From Sophora flavescens (lineage: Eukaryota > Streptophyta > Magnoliopsida > Fabales > Fabaceae): DNA of 64,000 nt. How positions within the stretch are numbered: the first letter of the stretch is position 1; each line of letters opens with the position of its first letter. The stretch lies in assembly GCA_030762895.1 (NCBI GenBank), contig CM061070.1, positions 53,463,557 to 53,527,556 of the forward strand, in the 5' to 3' direction. A program made the translations under genes and the position numbers. This document shows, piece by piece, positions 10,503 through 22,594 of the stretch. The notes beneath the pieces were generated by a model, which did not search any database, had not been told where the DNA came from, and saw nothing but the letters and a program-made list of their open reading frames with translations.

Positions 10503-12390
10503 ATGACTGCCAAGAAATCAAGCCGTGTAAAACACAAAGCTGTGGAGAATGCTGGTTCACCCTCTTCTAATCCAACTGAAACCCTAACCAGCTGGGTTAG
10601 TGAATACGCACAAGAGAAGCATGAAAAAGAGACTCTCCACCACAGTCTCCATCAAGAAAAAGGTTTCAAATATGGGAAAGGAGTGAACTTGGGTCTGCTC
10701 CCATAGCTAGTAAACGTGATTGAAGCACATAAATGGAGGACTTTTGCTGACCACAAAGATAGGTTTTGTACACAAATGGTTAGGGAGTTTTATGCAAATA
10801 TTACGTCGATGCCCAAACGTTTGTGGTTATCAGAGGAGGTAAGGTGTATTTTTCTACAAAGACGATTAATCAACATCTCGATTTGGAGGTAGTGGAAAAC
10901 GAGTATCAGCAGATTCTAAAAGCCGCAAAAACTGCCAAGCTGTAGAAAATGAAGATGGAACTAGCTCTCCCTGGTGCAGACTTCATACAACTCAAACTGC
11001 CTCGGTCCATGCTGCAGCCTCTTGTAAAAATCTGGTACCACTTCCTCAGATACTCTCTCTCCCCTACTTCTCATATGGAAACAGTGGACAAAGAACACTT
11101 GGTTCTTCTCCACTGTATCTTAAACAAGAAAAATATAAATGTGGGGGAGATACTCAAGATTCAGATCACCACCTGTGCAATGAAGCAACAAGGCAACCTA
11201 ATTTTCCCCTGTCTTATTACTGAACTCTGTTTGGAGCAAGGGATAGAGTATAACCCTGGGGAAGGGCTAGAACTGAACAAAGGCCCCATTGATATGAATT
11301 GTGTGCTGAGGATGTACTCAAATTCTAAAAAAGCAAGTGCAAGTGGAAGCAAACCTCCTAGATCTAGCACCCCAGAATAACAGGATCGTTCTGGGATGCT
11401 AGAGCAAAAAGTAGAAGAACTGACAAGCATGCTGCAGTAACATGTGCAGCATGAGAAGACTTTCTGGCAATACTGCTTCTGCATATATCAGTGGGAAAAA
11501 CAAACAATGAAGCTCAATGGTTGGAAACTCGAGATTCCAATCCCACAGTTCCCCCAAGAAATTCCGCCACCTTTTGTCGAAGATGTCCTTGTAACACCCC
11601 ATCTACAAAAATCTGTTTATGATCCAGTACCTGAAAATCCTGAAAAATCTGCCAACATTGAATCTGCCCACAGCTCTGCCTCATATGAAGAATGGATGGG
11701 TATTGCCCCATCCAAGCAGCAGAAACAGAAATAAGTTGAGACCCTGCCCCTAAAAAGAAGAAGCCTGCCTCTAAAGCCTCCCAGCAAGATCAAGGGAGTA
11801 CTAAAAGGCCTCGTGTTGAAGCCCCTGAGAAAGTACCCTCCACCACCCCTGTTGTAGCATCAACCCCTCCCTTAGCATCAAAACCAGCAAAGATCACAAA
11901 GTCAGCTGCTGAGAAGAAGTGCCCAATGACGATAGTTGCCGCTGTTTATGTTGCAGAAGAGGAAGAAAAGGAGGAAGATACAATGCATCTCTCAAAGAAA
12001 CTAAAGATGGCTGAAACCAATGTGGCTGTAAAGATTAAGAAAGAGAAGGTCGCTGCAGCATTGAGAGAAGAGGAGGCTAAAGCTGTTGCAGCAGAGGAGT
12101 CTGACAAGGAAGAAGCTGCTGAGGCAGAGGAAGAAAAAGAAGATGGAGCTGATGAGAGCACTGAGGCTGAAGAATAGAATGAAGAGAGTGCTAAAACTGA
12201 GGCATGAGAAGAAAAAGATGAAGAAGAGAAAGAAGAGGAGGAAGCTCATGTCAGCGGAGCAACACAAGGCAAGGTGCCCTCCAAGAGAGGAGGCACTAGG
12301 AAGAGTTTGCGCACCAGAGCTCCATAGGCTTGAAACAGAGCCACAGTGGATGGTGCAGTTTGCTGCAGCATCCCACATCATGATGCCCTA
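10503..12390 (+). pseudogene. AT1 third ORF, plant-transposon domain, broken
   Basis: Remnant of the ORF that follows pol in many Athila-like elements. It begins MTAKKSSRVKHKAVENAGSP, stops at TAG near 10706, and continues in pieces: 10949-11380 (LPGADFIQLKLPRSMLQPL, HLVLLHCILNKKNINVGEIL, CLITELCLEQGIEY), 11444-11734, and a Lys/Glu/Ala-rich acidic tail to about 12177. The middle part resembles the legume 'putative plant transposon protein' domain seen with Athila elements. No clear membrane segment was found, so an envelope role is not supported from sequence. At least four stops or frameshifts break it. Confidence 0.7.
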
Positions 12391-13871
12391 AACCTTCCAC
12401 CCCATTCCCATATATATTTTTTTTAGGTTTTTGCAAGTAGAAGTCATTAGGACATGTGATTCTGTTTGTCTGTAGGGCCATTAGGGCCATAGTTGTTTGA
12501 ATCCTGATTTATGAATGACTGTGCATGAATCACACCCCCCATATTTTTGATTCCAAATGATTAATGATTAATTGGAAAAGGACTCTTTTGCTGTGTTCAA
12601 CATGTACTGTTTAGAATGAAACTCTTGCTATCTAATCTAATACACCAACTTGAATGTGATCACCACCACTGCTGCACAATTGTTATAATAAAGGGCATAT
12701 GTATTATAGCATGAACAGATAAAGGTGAGTCTGGGTGATATATTGCATTGAACATCTATGTTTGACACTCATGCATTTTCTGTAAGGTTTGCTTTGATTC
12801 TGCTGATCTTAACATACATAATTGCACACACCGTATGCTTGAGGCATTTTCTTGTTTGTTTTATGTTTGACAGAACCTGAATAAGCCCACCCGACTAATA
12901 TAGTTACCCCTAGTTACCCCCTTTGAGCTTTGGCCTTTTATTGAACAAACTAGCTCATTACAAGCCTTAGACCAGGAAAAACAAAATTCACCTGCAAGGT
13001 AGATTGAGAGGATGCTTTTGTAGCTAGTTCTGACATAAGTTTGGAGGAAGTTTGAGGACAAGCACCTGATTAAGTTTGGGGGTGTTGTGCTGCAACACAT
13101 GCGTATGTTGCAGCAAGGTTGTAAATAAATCAGTAAGGAATAAGCAGCTAGTGAATTAAAAAGTAATAAGTGGAAAATGTGAAGCTGCCATCCCCTTTTG
13201 TGAAGTTAGTTTTTCTATGCTTCTAGCTAGCGACAAAAAAAGAGAAAAATCTGAACAATTTAAAATTATGACCAGAGAACAAGACAATGCCTAGAAAAAA
13301 AAAATCACACTGGGTGTTCTCTGTTCACAAAAAAATGTTCAATAAAAGGTGGACTTGGTAATGGAAAGAAAGGAGACAAGAAAACCGAAAAATGAGGATT
13401 GTAGGATCAATTGGGAAGTTGAGCTACATAGAAAAGCATCCTTATGCTCTACCTTGAGTAAGCTACCTATTCAAATGATTCAACTCCACCTATCCTAAGC
13501 CCAGTTACACCCTTAAAGACCTATTGCTGTGTGTAATTCTGTGATTGTTTTAATTGTGATAGATTCTTATCAAATCTATATCAGAGATGCATGTTTGTGA
13601 TAATGAGTGAAAAGTCTAAAGTGAGGGTGAGATGCAAAGCCAACTGTTCTGAGAGAGGAATGCTGCAGCATGTGTTAATCTATTTGAATCAATGTGTAGT
13701 AGTTGTTGTTGAGAGCAAGATATAAGGAGTAGTTTGGTTAAGTAAGCAAGTGTGAATTTCTGGATATGATTTGAAGGATGGACAAATCTGGGTGGTGCTT
13801 GCATATCATTCATTGATGAGGATTATTTTTCTGGTGTTCCTTGTATGTTTCTTTTGCATTACTTGAGGACA
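12391..13871 (+). other. AT1 3' untranslated region
   Basis: About 1.5 kb without a convincing ORF. It carries a second PPT-like copy at 13072-13085, ATGCTGCAGCAT at 13660-13671 and related words at about 13088-13115. Nothing else recognised. Confidence 0.75.
13072..13085 (+). promoter_or_regulatory. Internal PPT-like copy
   Basis: AAGTTTGGGGGTG preceded by GAGGACAAGCA, the same context as the PPT at the LTR, but no LTR follows. Confidence 0.6.
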
Positions 13872-13880
13872 AGCAATGGT

Positions 13881-13895
13881 TTAAGTTTGGGGGTG
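13881..13895 (+). promoter_or_regulatory. AT1 polypurine tract
   Basis: TTAAGTTTGGGGGTG directly abuts the TGATAACT of the 3' LTR, the expected plus-strand primer site. Confidence 0.9.
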
Positions 13896-15270
13896 TGATA
13901 ACTTTTTGAATGAAGAGTTATTTAGATCCTTTTTACTATGATTCTTTGCCATCCTTAAGGTTTTAAGTTTCGTTTCTATTAGAAAATGTTAGTGTGTAAA
14001 TATTTCTGTTAAGTTTAGTGAATATCAACCATTTGCTCTTGATTGCTTTATCATTGTCTAAAAACTCTGTGTCTTGGTACGCAGAAAGCTTGCTAGAGCA
14101 AGGCTGAAGCATTGGGATACAAGGACTTGGTTGTTGCAGCAAGGATTACCTTCCAGTAGTATTGCACTAAAGGACAAAAGTTGACAAGGACACCTTCCTC
14201 TTTCCTCAAGGGTGCTGGCGCTGTCACTTTTAAGGATGCTCACACGCCTAGGATCAGCTGCCCCACATCTTTTGGAATTTGGGCTAGGGTTATTCTATGA
14301 ATTCTTTTTGGTTGTTGGCCCAAAATGGAATGAAATATAATAGGGTTTTGTGTACTATAAAAGAATTTAGCAACCCTAGTGAAAGGAGACTTTTGAACAT
14401 TTATTTTACACACTGTCTTGTTGAGAACGGCACTGGTTTTCTTTCTTCCCGAGCCTCTTTTGCTGTGTTTCTTCATTGGTCTTCCCTTAAAATGGTTTCT
14501 TGCTCTTCTCTTATATTTGTTCTTTGTATGCTCACTATGAGCAAACTCTTTAAGCTTTGGGTATGCTAATATAATGAATGTTTAGCCGAATTATGTGATG
14601 GCTATGTTTGAATCTTCTTTTATCATGCATTTAATGTTGTTTGATTAAGAGTGATCAACTTGATTGAATACTTAGCTTGCTAAATTTGGAAGAATTAAGT
14701 AAGTGGAAAGTTGATAAAAGATAGGGGTTAAGTCCTTAATTGGAAAATTAATTGATGATGAGTAGGCTAGGAATAGCTATTCATGTCCCTAAGCTAGGCT
14801 GAACGAGCTTTAGTTAGAGGGGTGTAATTAATCTGAATCTATGAATATAACTAAGTTTATGTTCTTGGCCCTATAGTGTTGGAAAACAAACCTTAAATTC
14901 CTTGAGCTAGATGCTAGAGATTGGTCAGAGCATAATGAAGGCTAAACAGACTTTATCTTTGCAACATACCTAAGGAAGCTGTTTTAATTATCTAAATCAA
15001 CAGATCGTCTTTCTTTTCTGTTAACCTGTTTTAATTTTAATTTTAAGTCACAACTTGTTTACTTTCTAGCATCAACACTTTTATTTCAATTTGTTTGCAC
15101 ACAACAATTTTTGGTTACTTCATCATAACTCCTGGACTTATAATCTGAACTGGAATTTTGTTGCATCAATTTAATCCCTGTGGGAACGATATCTGAACAA
15201 AAGTTCTATACTACTTGAGGATTCTGTGTATACTTGCACAAGCTTAAAGACATCTGTTTTTAAGGCAACA
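13896..15270 (+). repeat. AT1 3' LTR
   Basis: 1375 bp from TGATAACTTTTTG to TAAGGCAACA. Scattered substitutions from the 5' copy are obvious by eye, more than between the LTRs of element D, so AT1 is probably older than D. Confidence 0.93.
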
Positions 15271-15275
15271 GCATC
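15271..15275. repeat. Target-site duplication GCATC, right copy (AT1)
   Basis: Identical to 2938-2942. The copia integrase frame resumes here. Confidence 0.92.
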
Positions 15276-15767
15276 CAAAGACATGTAAATGTGATATATT
15301 TGGTTTTCTACGTTTATATAACTCATAAGGAGTTTTCAACAAGATACGTCTATTAAGCACTCTAATAGACACATAGCAAGCGGCATTAACCGCATCCGCC
15401 CAAAAATATTTAGGTAGATTAGATTCATTTAACATAGTTCTTGCCAACTCCTCTAAGGACATATTCTTCCTCTTAACAACTCCATTTTTTTGAGGGGTCC
15501 TTGGAGAAGAAAAGTTATGTTCAATTCCATGTTTATCACAAAAACATTCAAATTCATGGTAAATCTTGAGAAATCATCAACAATCACTAAAGCATAATAG
15601 TTTCCACCAAAACTCATTGTCCTTGAAGGACCAAATAAATCCATATGAAGCAATTGCAAAGGTCTATAAGTAGAAACAACATTTGGGTTTAAAACTAACT
15701 CTAGTTTGTTTACCCTTTTGGCATGCATCACATAAACCTTAGTTTGTTTACCCTTTTGGAATGCATC
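15276..15767 (-). pseudogene. Copia integrase core (element S)
   Basis: Minus-strand integrase core. The 15453-15731 stretch has STYRPLQLLHMDLFGPSRT (first catalytic Asp), YYALVIVDDFSRFT and then a frameshifted region. 15276-15462 reads MSLEELARTMLNESNLPKYFWADAVNAACY and LKTPYELYKRRKPNISHLHVFGC, standard for copia. The region with the second Asp is garbled by small indels near 15550. The frame ends at the AT1 insertion and continues at 2937. A 40-bp local duplication at about 15728-15775 repeats codons around the integrase zinc region. Confidence 0.82.
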
Positions 15768-16286
15768 TCATAAACCTTCTTTGTTAAATTTTATATTAGG
15801 CAAACCAATCACTAAATCCTTAGAGATAAGTTTGTTAAGGTGATCCATGTGAATGTGTGCAATTCTTCTATTCCATAGCCATGCATCGTCATCTTTACTG
15901 ATTAAGCATTGTATGGAAGATGAAATTTCATTGAAATCAAGAATATATATGTTATTGATTCTCTTTCCTATAAACCCAACTTGTTTATCATGCATACTTT
16001 CAACTAAGCAATATTTTTCATCAAAAACAACTTTAAAGCCCTTATCACATAGTTGACTAATGCTTAACAAGTTGTGATTTAGACCTTCAACCAATAGCAC
16101 ATTATCAATTGTGGTATTAGAATTCTTACTAACCTTACCCACTCGAAGAATTTTACTCTTGTTGTTATCTCCATATGTGACATGACCACTTTTCCTTGGA
16201 GATAGATGGGAAAACTTGGAGATGTCTTCGATCATATGTTTAGAGCATCCACTATCCAAGTACCATTCCTTGCATAGTGTTTTCAA
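15768..16286 (-). CDS. Copia protease and GAG-pre-integrase region (element S)
   Basis: Open 172-residue minus-strand stretch. It starts with EWYLDSGCSKHMIED, the copia retropepsin active site (Asp-Ser-Gly). It continues with VTYGDNNKSKILRVGKV and NVLLVEGLNHNLLSISQLCDKG, which are conserved protease segments. The GAG-pre-integrase domain follows (AWLWNRRIAHIHMDHLNKL; usual form WHRRLGHxxxxxL, here with H and R changes). It would process the polyprotein. The ORF start is an internal Met; a break near 16290 separates it from the zinc knuckle. Confidence 0.88.
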   Translation of the reverse strand: MKTLCKEWYLDSGCSKHMIEDISKFSHLSPRKSGHVTYGDNNKSKILRVGKVSKNSNTTIDNVLLVEGLNHNLLSISQLCDKGFKVVFDEKYCLVESMHDKQVGFIGKRINNIYILDFNEISSSIQCLISKDDDAWLWNRRIAHIHMDHLNKLISKDLVIGLPNIKFNKEGL

Positions 16287-17618
16287 GCATATCTATACAA
16301 AAGAGATCAAATCTTAGGTACCCAATTTGGATTGGGTCCTTGTATTTTAGTCTTGGGTTTGCTCCCTTTAGGGACCCACATCAAGTTAATATTCTCAACA
16401 CCTTTTCTTTTGATATAACATTTTGAAATATGGTGTCCATGCTTGCAACAAAAATAGCATTTTATTGTTGATTTCTTTTGTTTACTTGATGGAACAAATT
16501 GAGTCTTGTTAGAGGCTTTAGCATTAAATGGATTGTATCCTAATCCGACCTTAACAAAACTCATAGTTTGTTTACCAAGTAAGACATTAAGATTGTTACT
16601 TTCATTTGTGAATCTTGCAAGTTACTTCTTTAGATCAATGTTTTCATGCATTTTCCAAATTCTTGCAATTTTCACAAGTGGTGCAACATTCTTTTCCTTT
16701 TGAAGAATTCTTACATATCTTTTGCATAGTCTCAATCTCTAGTTTTTGATCCTCAACTTCCTTCTTTAAAATAAAATTTTCTTTTTCAAGTTGAGCCATC
16801 AAATTATTTTGTTTCAAAACAAGTTTTGCTAAATCAAGAGACTCTTTATGAAACTCTTCAAAAGCGTCATGCAACTCATCATAAGTAAAAGAGAGAGAGA
16901 GAGAGTTCATCATCCGTTACCTCATCTTCACTTTGATGTGAAGTCATTAAACATAGATTGGCCTCTTCACTTTGACTATCTTCATCACTTGATGTTGACA
17001 TCTCATTTTCATCCCAAGCTATGTATGCTTTCTTTCCCTTCTTGTCTTTCTTGCCCTTCTTCTCATCTTTATCGTTCTTCTTCGTTTAGTTGGGGCAATC
17101 ATATTTCATGTGTCCAGGTTTTCCACATTCATAGCAAGTTGGGTTGGAAGTTCTCTCCTTCTTTGTGAACTTCTTGTTGAAGTTTCCTATTTTGAAGTTT
17201 CCTCTTCTCTTGAGAAATTTTCCAAATTTCCTTACCAACAAGTTGAGGTGCTCCTCTTAGAAATCTTCACTTGAATCATCACTATCCCTTAGGTCTTCCT
17301 TTCTTGAAGATGCAACCAAGGCTATGCATTGCTTCCTCTTGTCTTGATATTCACTCTCATTTAATCTTGATAGCTCAAATTCATGCTCTTGAAGCTTGCC
17401 AAAGAGTGTTGTCATTGCTGAAAGATTCCTTGATTCCGCAATAGCCGTAAACCTTAGGTTGCCAAGACTTATTCAAACATATTAGAACTTTGTTAATAAG
17501 ATCCTCATTATCAAACACTTTACCAAGAGTACTAATTTGGTTAACAATATATGTAAAATGTTTTTACATATCACATATAGATTCACCATGCATCATTCTA
17601 AACAATTCATACTCATGG
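16287..17618 (-). pseudogene. Copia gag C-terminal part with two zinc knuckles (element S)
   Basis: Gag from the D insertion point down to the protease. From high to low coordinates: a UBN2-type gag segment (HEYELFRMMHGES, then LGKVFDNEDLINKVL), a first CCHC knuckle CYECGKPGHMKYDC (about 17085-17130), a coiled-coil rich in Leu/Glu (16644-16913, LEKENFILKKEVEDQKLEIE), and a second CCHC knuckle CYFCCKHGHHISKC (about 16420-16465) followed by NLMWVPKGSKP. Two knuckles and a long coiled coil fit Sirevirus gag. Several stops break it. Confidence 0.8.
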
Positions 17619-17623
17619 GTTAA
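17619..17623. repeat. Target-site duplication GTTAA, left copy (D)
   Basis: GTTAA before the TGCGACACCC end of D, repeated at 26831-26835. It interrupts copia gag codons. Confidence 0.9.
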
Positions 17624-18252
17624 TGCGACACCCTAATCTCGGGTCATCACATGGTTACCTGTTTGCGGAAATAAAACTTAATTTGCTGGTTGCTTTCGGA
17701 AAATCATGTTTTCTCAACGTTTATCTTTTCAAAATATGGTGATAAAAATTTTCTTTTTCTTTTAACCTCGTAACCATACAACGTAAACAAATCACACTTA
17801 AATACATAATGTATATAAGTCCTCCAACTTTACTACCTCATATGTTTCTCCCTTAAATCATAATCAGCTTTATTCTTAAAACATAACATTACCTAAGCTG
17901 GTCGTAACTAAAGGACACTACACCCAATAAAATCAGCAACATCATGTCTCGAACTAGACAGCCTTCATCTCCTTGTAGATATCATACCCCTCGTACGATT
18001 CTGATATGTTTGTAAGGGTGAGACGCCAATATATGGATTCATCACCATAACTAAATGCGCAACACAAAAGAAGGCACATACACATATTCATGTCTATAAC
18101 AACATACTCATTCATATCATAATATCTCGTTTATCAATGGGTTTCACACCCCAAACATCAACATTGGAAAAATATGCATGAACACTTCAATATATCATCT
18201 AAACATTCATACTTAATCTCATGAGATATCTCCAACCTCGTAAACCTCGTGA

Positions 18253-18736
18253 TGAGTTGATCAGACTCAATTGCCACAGGCAAACAGCCACAGGCACGCC
18301 CATCGCACACTGTCCAACATCGTGGCATAGTGATAACACTCTGAGATGGGGCCTCATTGTCCAAACCCCGGGCACAATGAGAACATCTTTGTACGATATA
18401 CCCTGACGCCGCAAGGTAATCCCTCGTTTAATCATGGCACGTCTGCCAAATGCATGCAAGAAAACATTTTGTTCTCAACACTTTTCTTTGTGCTATATCT
18501 TTATTTGTCAAAGCTCTCAAAAGCTTACGACTTAACATCTTTTGAAACATCTTTACATCTTTTATTAACAACACAGGACCTCAAAGTCCGAGTGCTCAAT
18601 CACGAAGCCCCTAGACCTTGCAATCAGTCTTAGGTTCGTGGTAGTAGAAAACATCTTACAATGTGTTAACTTCTTTTAGTAGATACCTAGTCTACAACAC
18701 AACAAACCTTAATACCCCGACGTCTCGGTTATTAAG
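18253..18736 (-). other. Stem-loop cluster in D LTR
   Basis: Inverted repeats read directly: TGAGT/ACTCA (18253-18269), TTGCC/GGCAA (18271-18283), GCC/GGC with the same ACA loop (18287-18295), CTCATTGT/ACAATGAG (18353-18381), GGAC/GTCC (18576-18589), GTAGA/TCTAC (18679-18695) and CTTAATA/TATTAAG with inner CCGA/TCGG (18708-18736). The right LTR repeats them about 4.97 kb later. Confidence 0.75.
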
Positions 18737-18740
18737 TTCC

Positions 18741-18870
18741 ATAACATCATTTTACATCATTTTTACATCTTCTTACATCTTACATCGTTCTACATCTTTT
18801 TACATCTTACATCGTTCTACATCATTTTACATCTCTTACATCTTTTACATCTTTTACATCTTTTAAATCA
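18741..18870. repeat. TTTTACATC short tandem array (left LTR)
   Basis: About 13 degenerate copies of a 9-bp ACATCTTTT unit. The equivalent array in the right LTR is at about 23715-23844. Confidence 0.85.
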
Positions 18871-21854
18871 TTTCTGAGTTCTATATTATCCTTTACGTCA
18901 TTAAGTAAAACTCATTTACCGAAAATTCTTTCTACTTGAAATTCGTTTATAAAACGTCAATTCATAGAAAATCCACATTTCCTTTGGAAACACATTTTTT
19001 CCAAAATAACATCAAATCATCAACACCTACTTTTTATTGAAACTTCAACTCTAATAAATCATTTCAAATTTAATCTCTTTTCAACATAAGTACTGCTGTT
19101 TTTAAACTCTCACCGTAAATAATTTCGAAACTTGTCGTCGTTTAGCATTTTCAAAGAAAACGTCTTTAAGTCAAACTTTGACATTTCTTCTAAAATAATT
19201 TTCTTATATCATAAATAAGGTCTTTTCGAATATTAATATCACAAAATCACTTTTTATAATATTTCAAAATTTCTTGTGTAAAAATTAGCAGTACTAAAAA
19301 AAATTTCACGGTTACGCTCTCACCGTGACTCATAAACTTCTTTTACACTAATAAATCATTAAAATAATAATATTTCTCAAAACTCATTATTTTTCCAAAA
19401 TCATATTTTCCTCTACTATTATATTCCAACATTCCCTATAAAACGTTGAATATAACTTTCACAGCTTATTAAATCTTTTATCTCATTAATCGGTTGTGCA
19501 CTGACCACTGTCAGGCCTCTCAAACAACACTCACAAACAACATTCAACATCATCATCATAATTATATCCCAGGCAGATCATGCATCATAACAACATAATA
19601 TACTATTGCAGATAATGAAAAGCAGATCAATCATCAATACACAGATAAACAACGCATCGTAAACATCATAAACAATTAATCACAAACCACATATAAATCA
19701 TATAAATCACACAAAAAGCAAATAGTTATAGAGAAAATCCCTCAGGTAAGCTCCCCCCTTACCTCTTGAAGACTCAACTAACGTTTTCAAACAACCTCCC
19801 GATTTAATCCGATTTCCTCCGCCGGCTTTAGGTCAAACCAACCCGATTGATTCCTTCAAACAAATTGCAATTAAATCAAACCACAACATACTTAACTCAT
19901 GAGGGTTAGGTTTCGGCCAAGGGCTGATTTTTAGGGTTCAAAATCCTTAAAATTGCTAATCAAGGTTAAGTCATAGATTAATGGTCCTTAATTAACCTAA
20001 ATCATGGATTAGTGACTAAACAACTAAGTTTCAAACTCAAAACTTCCTAACTCTTCTATACCAAGATTCGGCCTCAACATGTTCATAGGGCCAGGGTTCT
20101 TAATTTAATAAACCAACTTGGATTTATTAAGCATACATACTAATAGCTTGATTACTAAGATCATTAATGAAAACTTTGAACAAAACTCATCTAGTTCCAA
20201 GAACTAGGGTTTCGGCCTTGATAAAACAAATAGGTTAGAGTTTGATTTTTGATCTTCTATATACTTGGATACAAGAACTATCAAGATACTAGAAGATTGA
20301 ATCATGAATCAAGACATGAAAATGAAACAAAACCTATGAACACAACATTGACCTAGGTTCGGCCAAAACCAGAAATTAGGGAAAGAAATTTCTCATGATC
20401 ATATGCTTCTAGATGGTGAAAATAGAGATGATTATAAGATCATACCAATTGGTTTCATGTCAAAAGGATTTTTCTAGAATTAGTTATGAATTTTCAAAGT
20501 TCTAGATCTAGAAACTTAAAAGTGATGAACAACTATGATATAAGCCTTGAATCAAGAAATTGATTGAAGAACATAGACATGATTAGATAAGAAGAATAGG
20601 ATTCACCTCTTGGAGATCAAAAACAAGTGAAGATCCAAGCACTTTCTTCACAAATCTAACACTAGTAGACTTATGAACTTTAGGGTTTTTGAACAAATGG
20701 CATTAGAAACTAAATGAAAAGTGAGGGAGGGTATTTATAGGCATGTGGGCTGCGCCACTTTTGAGGACCAAGTAGAAAGGAGGTGGCTTTTCAAAGGATT
20801 TAAGTGCAAATAACTCATAGGGACCATTTGGCAAAGATTCCATAAGTTTAAGGACTAGTTTGCAAATTGTCAATAGATTGTCATGATGACTTTTTGCCAC
20901 AATAAATGTGGTCTTATCTTGATGACTTTTGGCTGATTTTTGTCATAAATATCTTAGGAAAACCTAGCTTGTTGAAGAAGATTTGAGAAAATAGTAGAAT
21001 AATATGGAAGAATGTAGAATGGTGTGGAATGTAGTAGAAACTTCTAGAATGTTCTTTGCTCTTTGCTCATCTAAGATGAGGGCAACCTTCACTCCATATT
21101 GGGCTTGCGCATGGGCCTAGGGAATTTGGGCTTGAATTCATCTTTGTGGGGCCCACCAAAAAGGCTTAAAGCTTATGTTGACATAGGAAACTTATATGGC
21201 TTCAAATGGGCTTTATGAAACTTAAGTCATGGGTAAGGAAGTTGGGCCTCAAAGCCACGGTCCTCTATGGATTTGGAACAAGGATTCTAGCCCAATTCAC
21301 TTGAAAAAACTTAGAAACTAACTTAGGGACAAAAGGGTAATTAACAGAAAGTTCAGGGACTAAAGCGTAAAATCCATAAATTTTCACTTTAACCCTGAAA
21401 AACCTTCTAGACTTAAAAATATGATTCATCCCCATGAATCATCTCAAAATCCTAAGATAAACTCTTTATCTGCTCTTAGGAACTCCAAAATCCACTCCGT
21501 CGTCTACCCGATTACGTTTTCCGCCGTAAAACGTAAATTATTTTATTTTTTTACGAAATTTTTCAAAACTTCCAGTATCGTAGCAAATACGATAAAAACA
21601 TTTTTCATCTCGTTCACAACTTAAAATTAGGTCTTCTGATCAGTAAAGTTTCTTGTCGGTGAAAATCCGAAAAAGCGGCAGAATGGCCCGTCTGAATTTT
21701 CAACCAAAAACTTCCCCGTAACCTTATGAAAATAATTATAACAAGGAAATGACCTTGGTTTATCCAAAATCATTTTCTAAGTCTCGGATAATATATATAT
21801 GTTTATATATTTCTGACCGATATTACGAAGCAACGAAAATCGGGGTGTTACATT

Positions 21855-21885
21855 ACTACCCCACTAAAAAAAAATTTCGTCCTCG
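21855..21885 (-). promoter_or_regulatory. D polypurine tract region
   Basis: On the minus strand a GACGAAATTTTTTTTTAGTG-type stretch and GGGGTAG precede the 3' LTR. This resembles the 3' end of chromovirus-type gypsy elements. Confidence 0.65.
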
Positions 21886-22577
21886 AAATTTCGTCACTCG
21901 AAACTAAACAGAATTTTGCAATCTCATCTTAAACTTAAGATTTTACATTACCCTTCACATCACTTCATTCCTCTTATTCCATATTCCATACCACAATTCA
22001 TTCTTACGTCATTTCTACATATCCGTACTATCCTCAAAATTGCATCAAAGCCTATCACCCTCGAAAAACGATATCAAAACTTAATCACTTCTCTTATCAA
22101 CATGGTTCCACCATAAATCTTATTCCAATCATCTAACTCTAAATTTTATCATTAATACTAACAATGTCTTCACAACACCACGCATCAACTCCCTACTCAA
22201 AATATTTAATCATAGTCTTAGTTCCTCTTGATTATAATTCACCACTCCAATTCGATATCACCTCACACATATCATCCTCAAAATAACTTCATTGCATATC
22301 CTCAAAATATCTTCATTTCACATCTCATCCTCGAACCTTTTTTTTTATCAACTTAATTTTTCTCAAGAACTTTTCTTTTCCGCTCACATTCAACTTAGGT
22401 AAAACTTACACTAGACACTTTTCTGTAATTCCCTACTTCTTTATTAACACATATTACTTCTAAGAAGTAATTCAAACAAGTCTCACTTCAGAAAAAACAC
22501 AACATCGTCTCACTTTAGAGAAAACACAACGTCAACACAACAGACCTATATCCCAACATTCCCGAAAGACTCGACCA

Positions 22578-22589
22578 GCTCTGATACCA
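22578..22589 (-). promoter_or_regulatory. D primer-binding site (initiator tRNA-Met type)
   Basis: Minus strand TGGTATCAGAGC, 5 bp inside the 5' LTR. It fixes the orientation of the element. Confidence 0.92.
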
Positions 22590-22594
22590 CTAAT

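Larger units (their letters stand above)
2943..15270 (+). mobile_element. Athila-like Ty3/gypsy retrotransposon AT1, complete but decayed
   Basis: A 12,328-bp element with LTRs at 2943-4320 and 13896-15270, PBS, gag-pol, a third ORF region, PPT and a 5-bp target duplication. Lineage evidence: a tRNA-Asp-type PBS, the protease motif CDLGESINLMP, the RT motif FMDDFSVFG, and a third ORF region after pol. It lies in the integrase gene of copia element S, opposite in orientation. At least seven premature stops and three frameshifts break the coding regions. Confidence 0.93.
17624..21852 (-). repeat. D 3' LTR (left copy)
   Basis: 4229 bp, from TGCGACACCC to GGGTGTTACA on the plus strand. It holds a hairpin-rich segment (18253-18736), a TTTTACATC tandem array and recurrent TTCGGCC words. 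Short ORFs in it (for example 18199-18459 minus, 18346-18633 plus) recur in the other LTR but look non-coding. Confidence 0.92.
21853..22594 (-). other. D internal region, non-coding
   Basis: 742 bp, AT-rich. The longest ORF is 66 codons with no recognisable motif. It contains the PBS at one end and the PPT at the other, so it is little more than the cis-acting sequences. Confidence 0.85.

Noticed and set aside
18158..18633. Conserved ORFs present in both D LTRs
   Set aside because: They are identical because the LTRs are copies of each other; no independent sign of coding selection.
22578..22589. tRNA gene suggested by tRNA-like TGGTATCAGAGC and TGGCGCCGTTGCC words
   Set aside because: These are primer-binding sites complementary to tRNA 3' ends, each next to an LTR; no cloverleaf is present.
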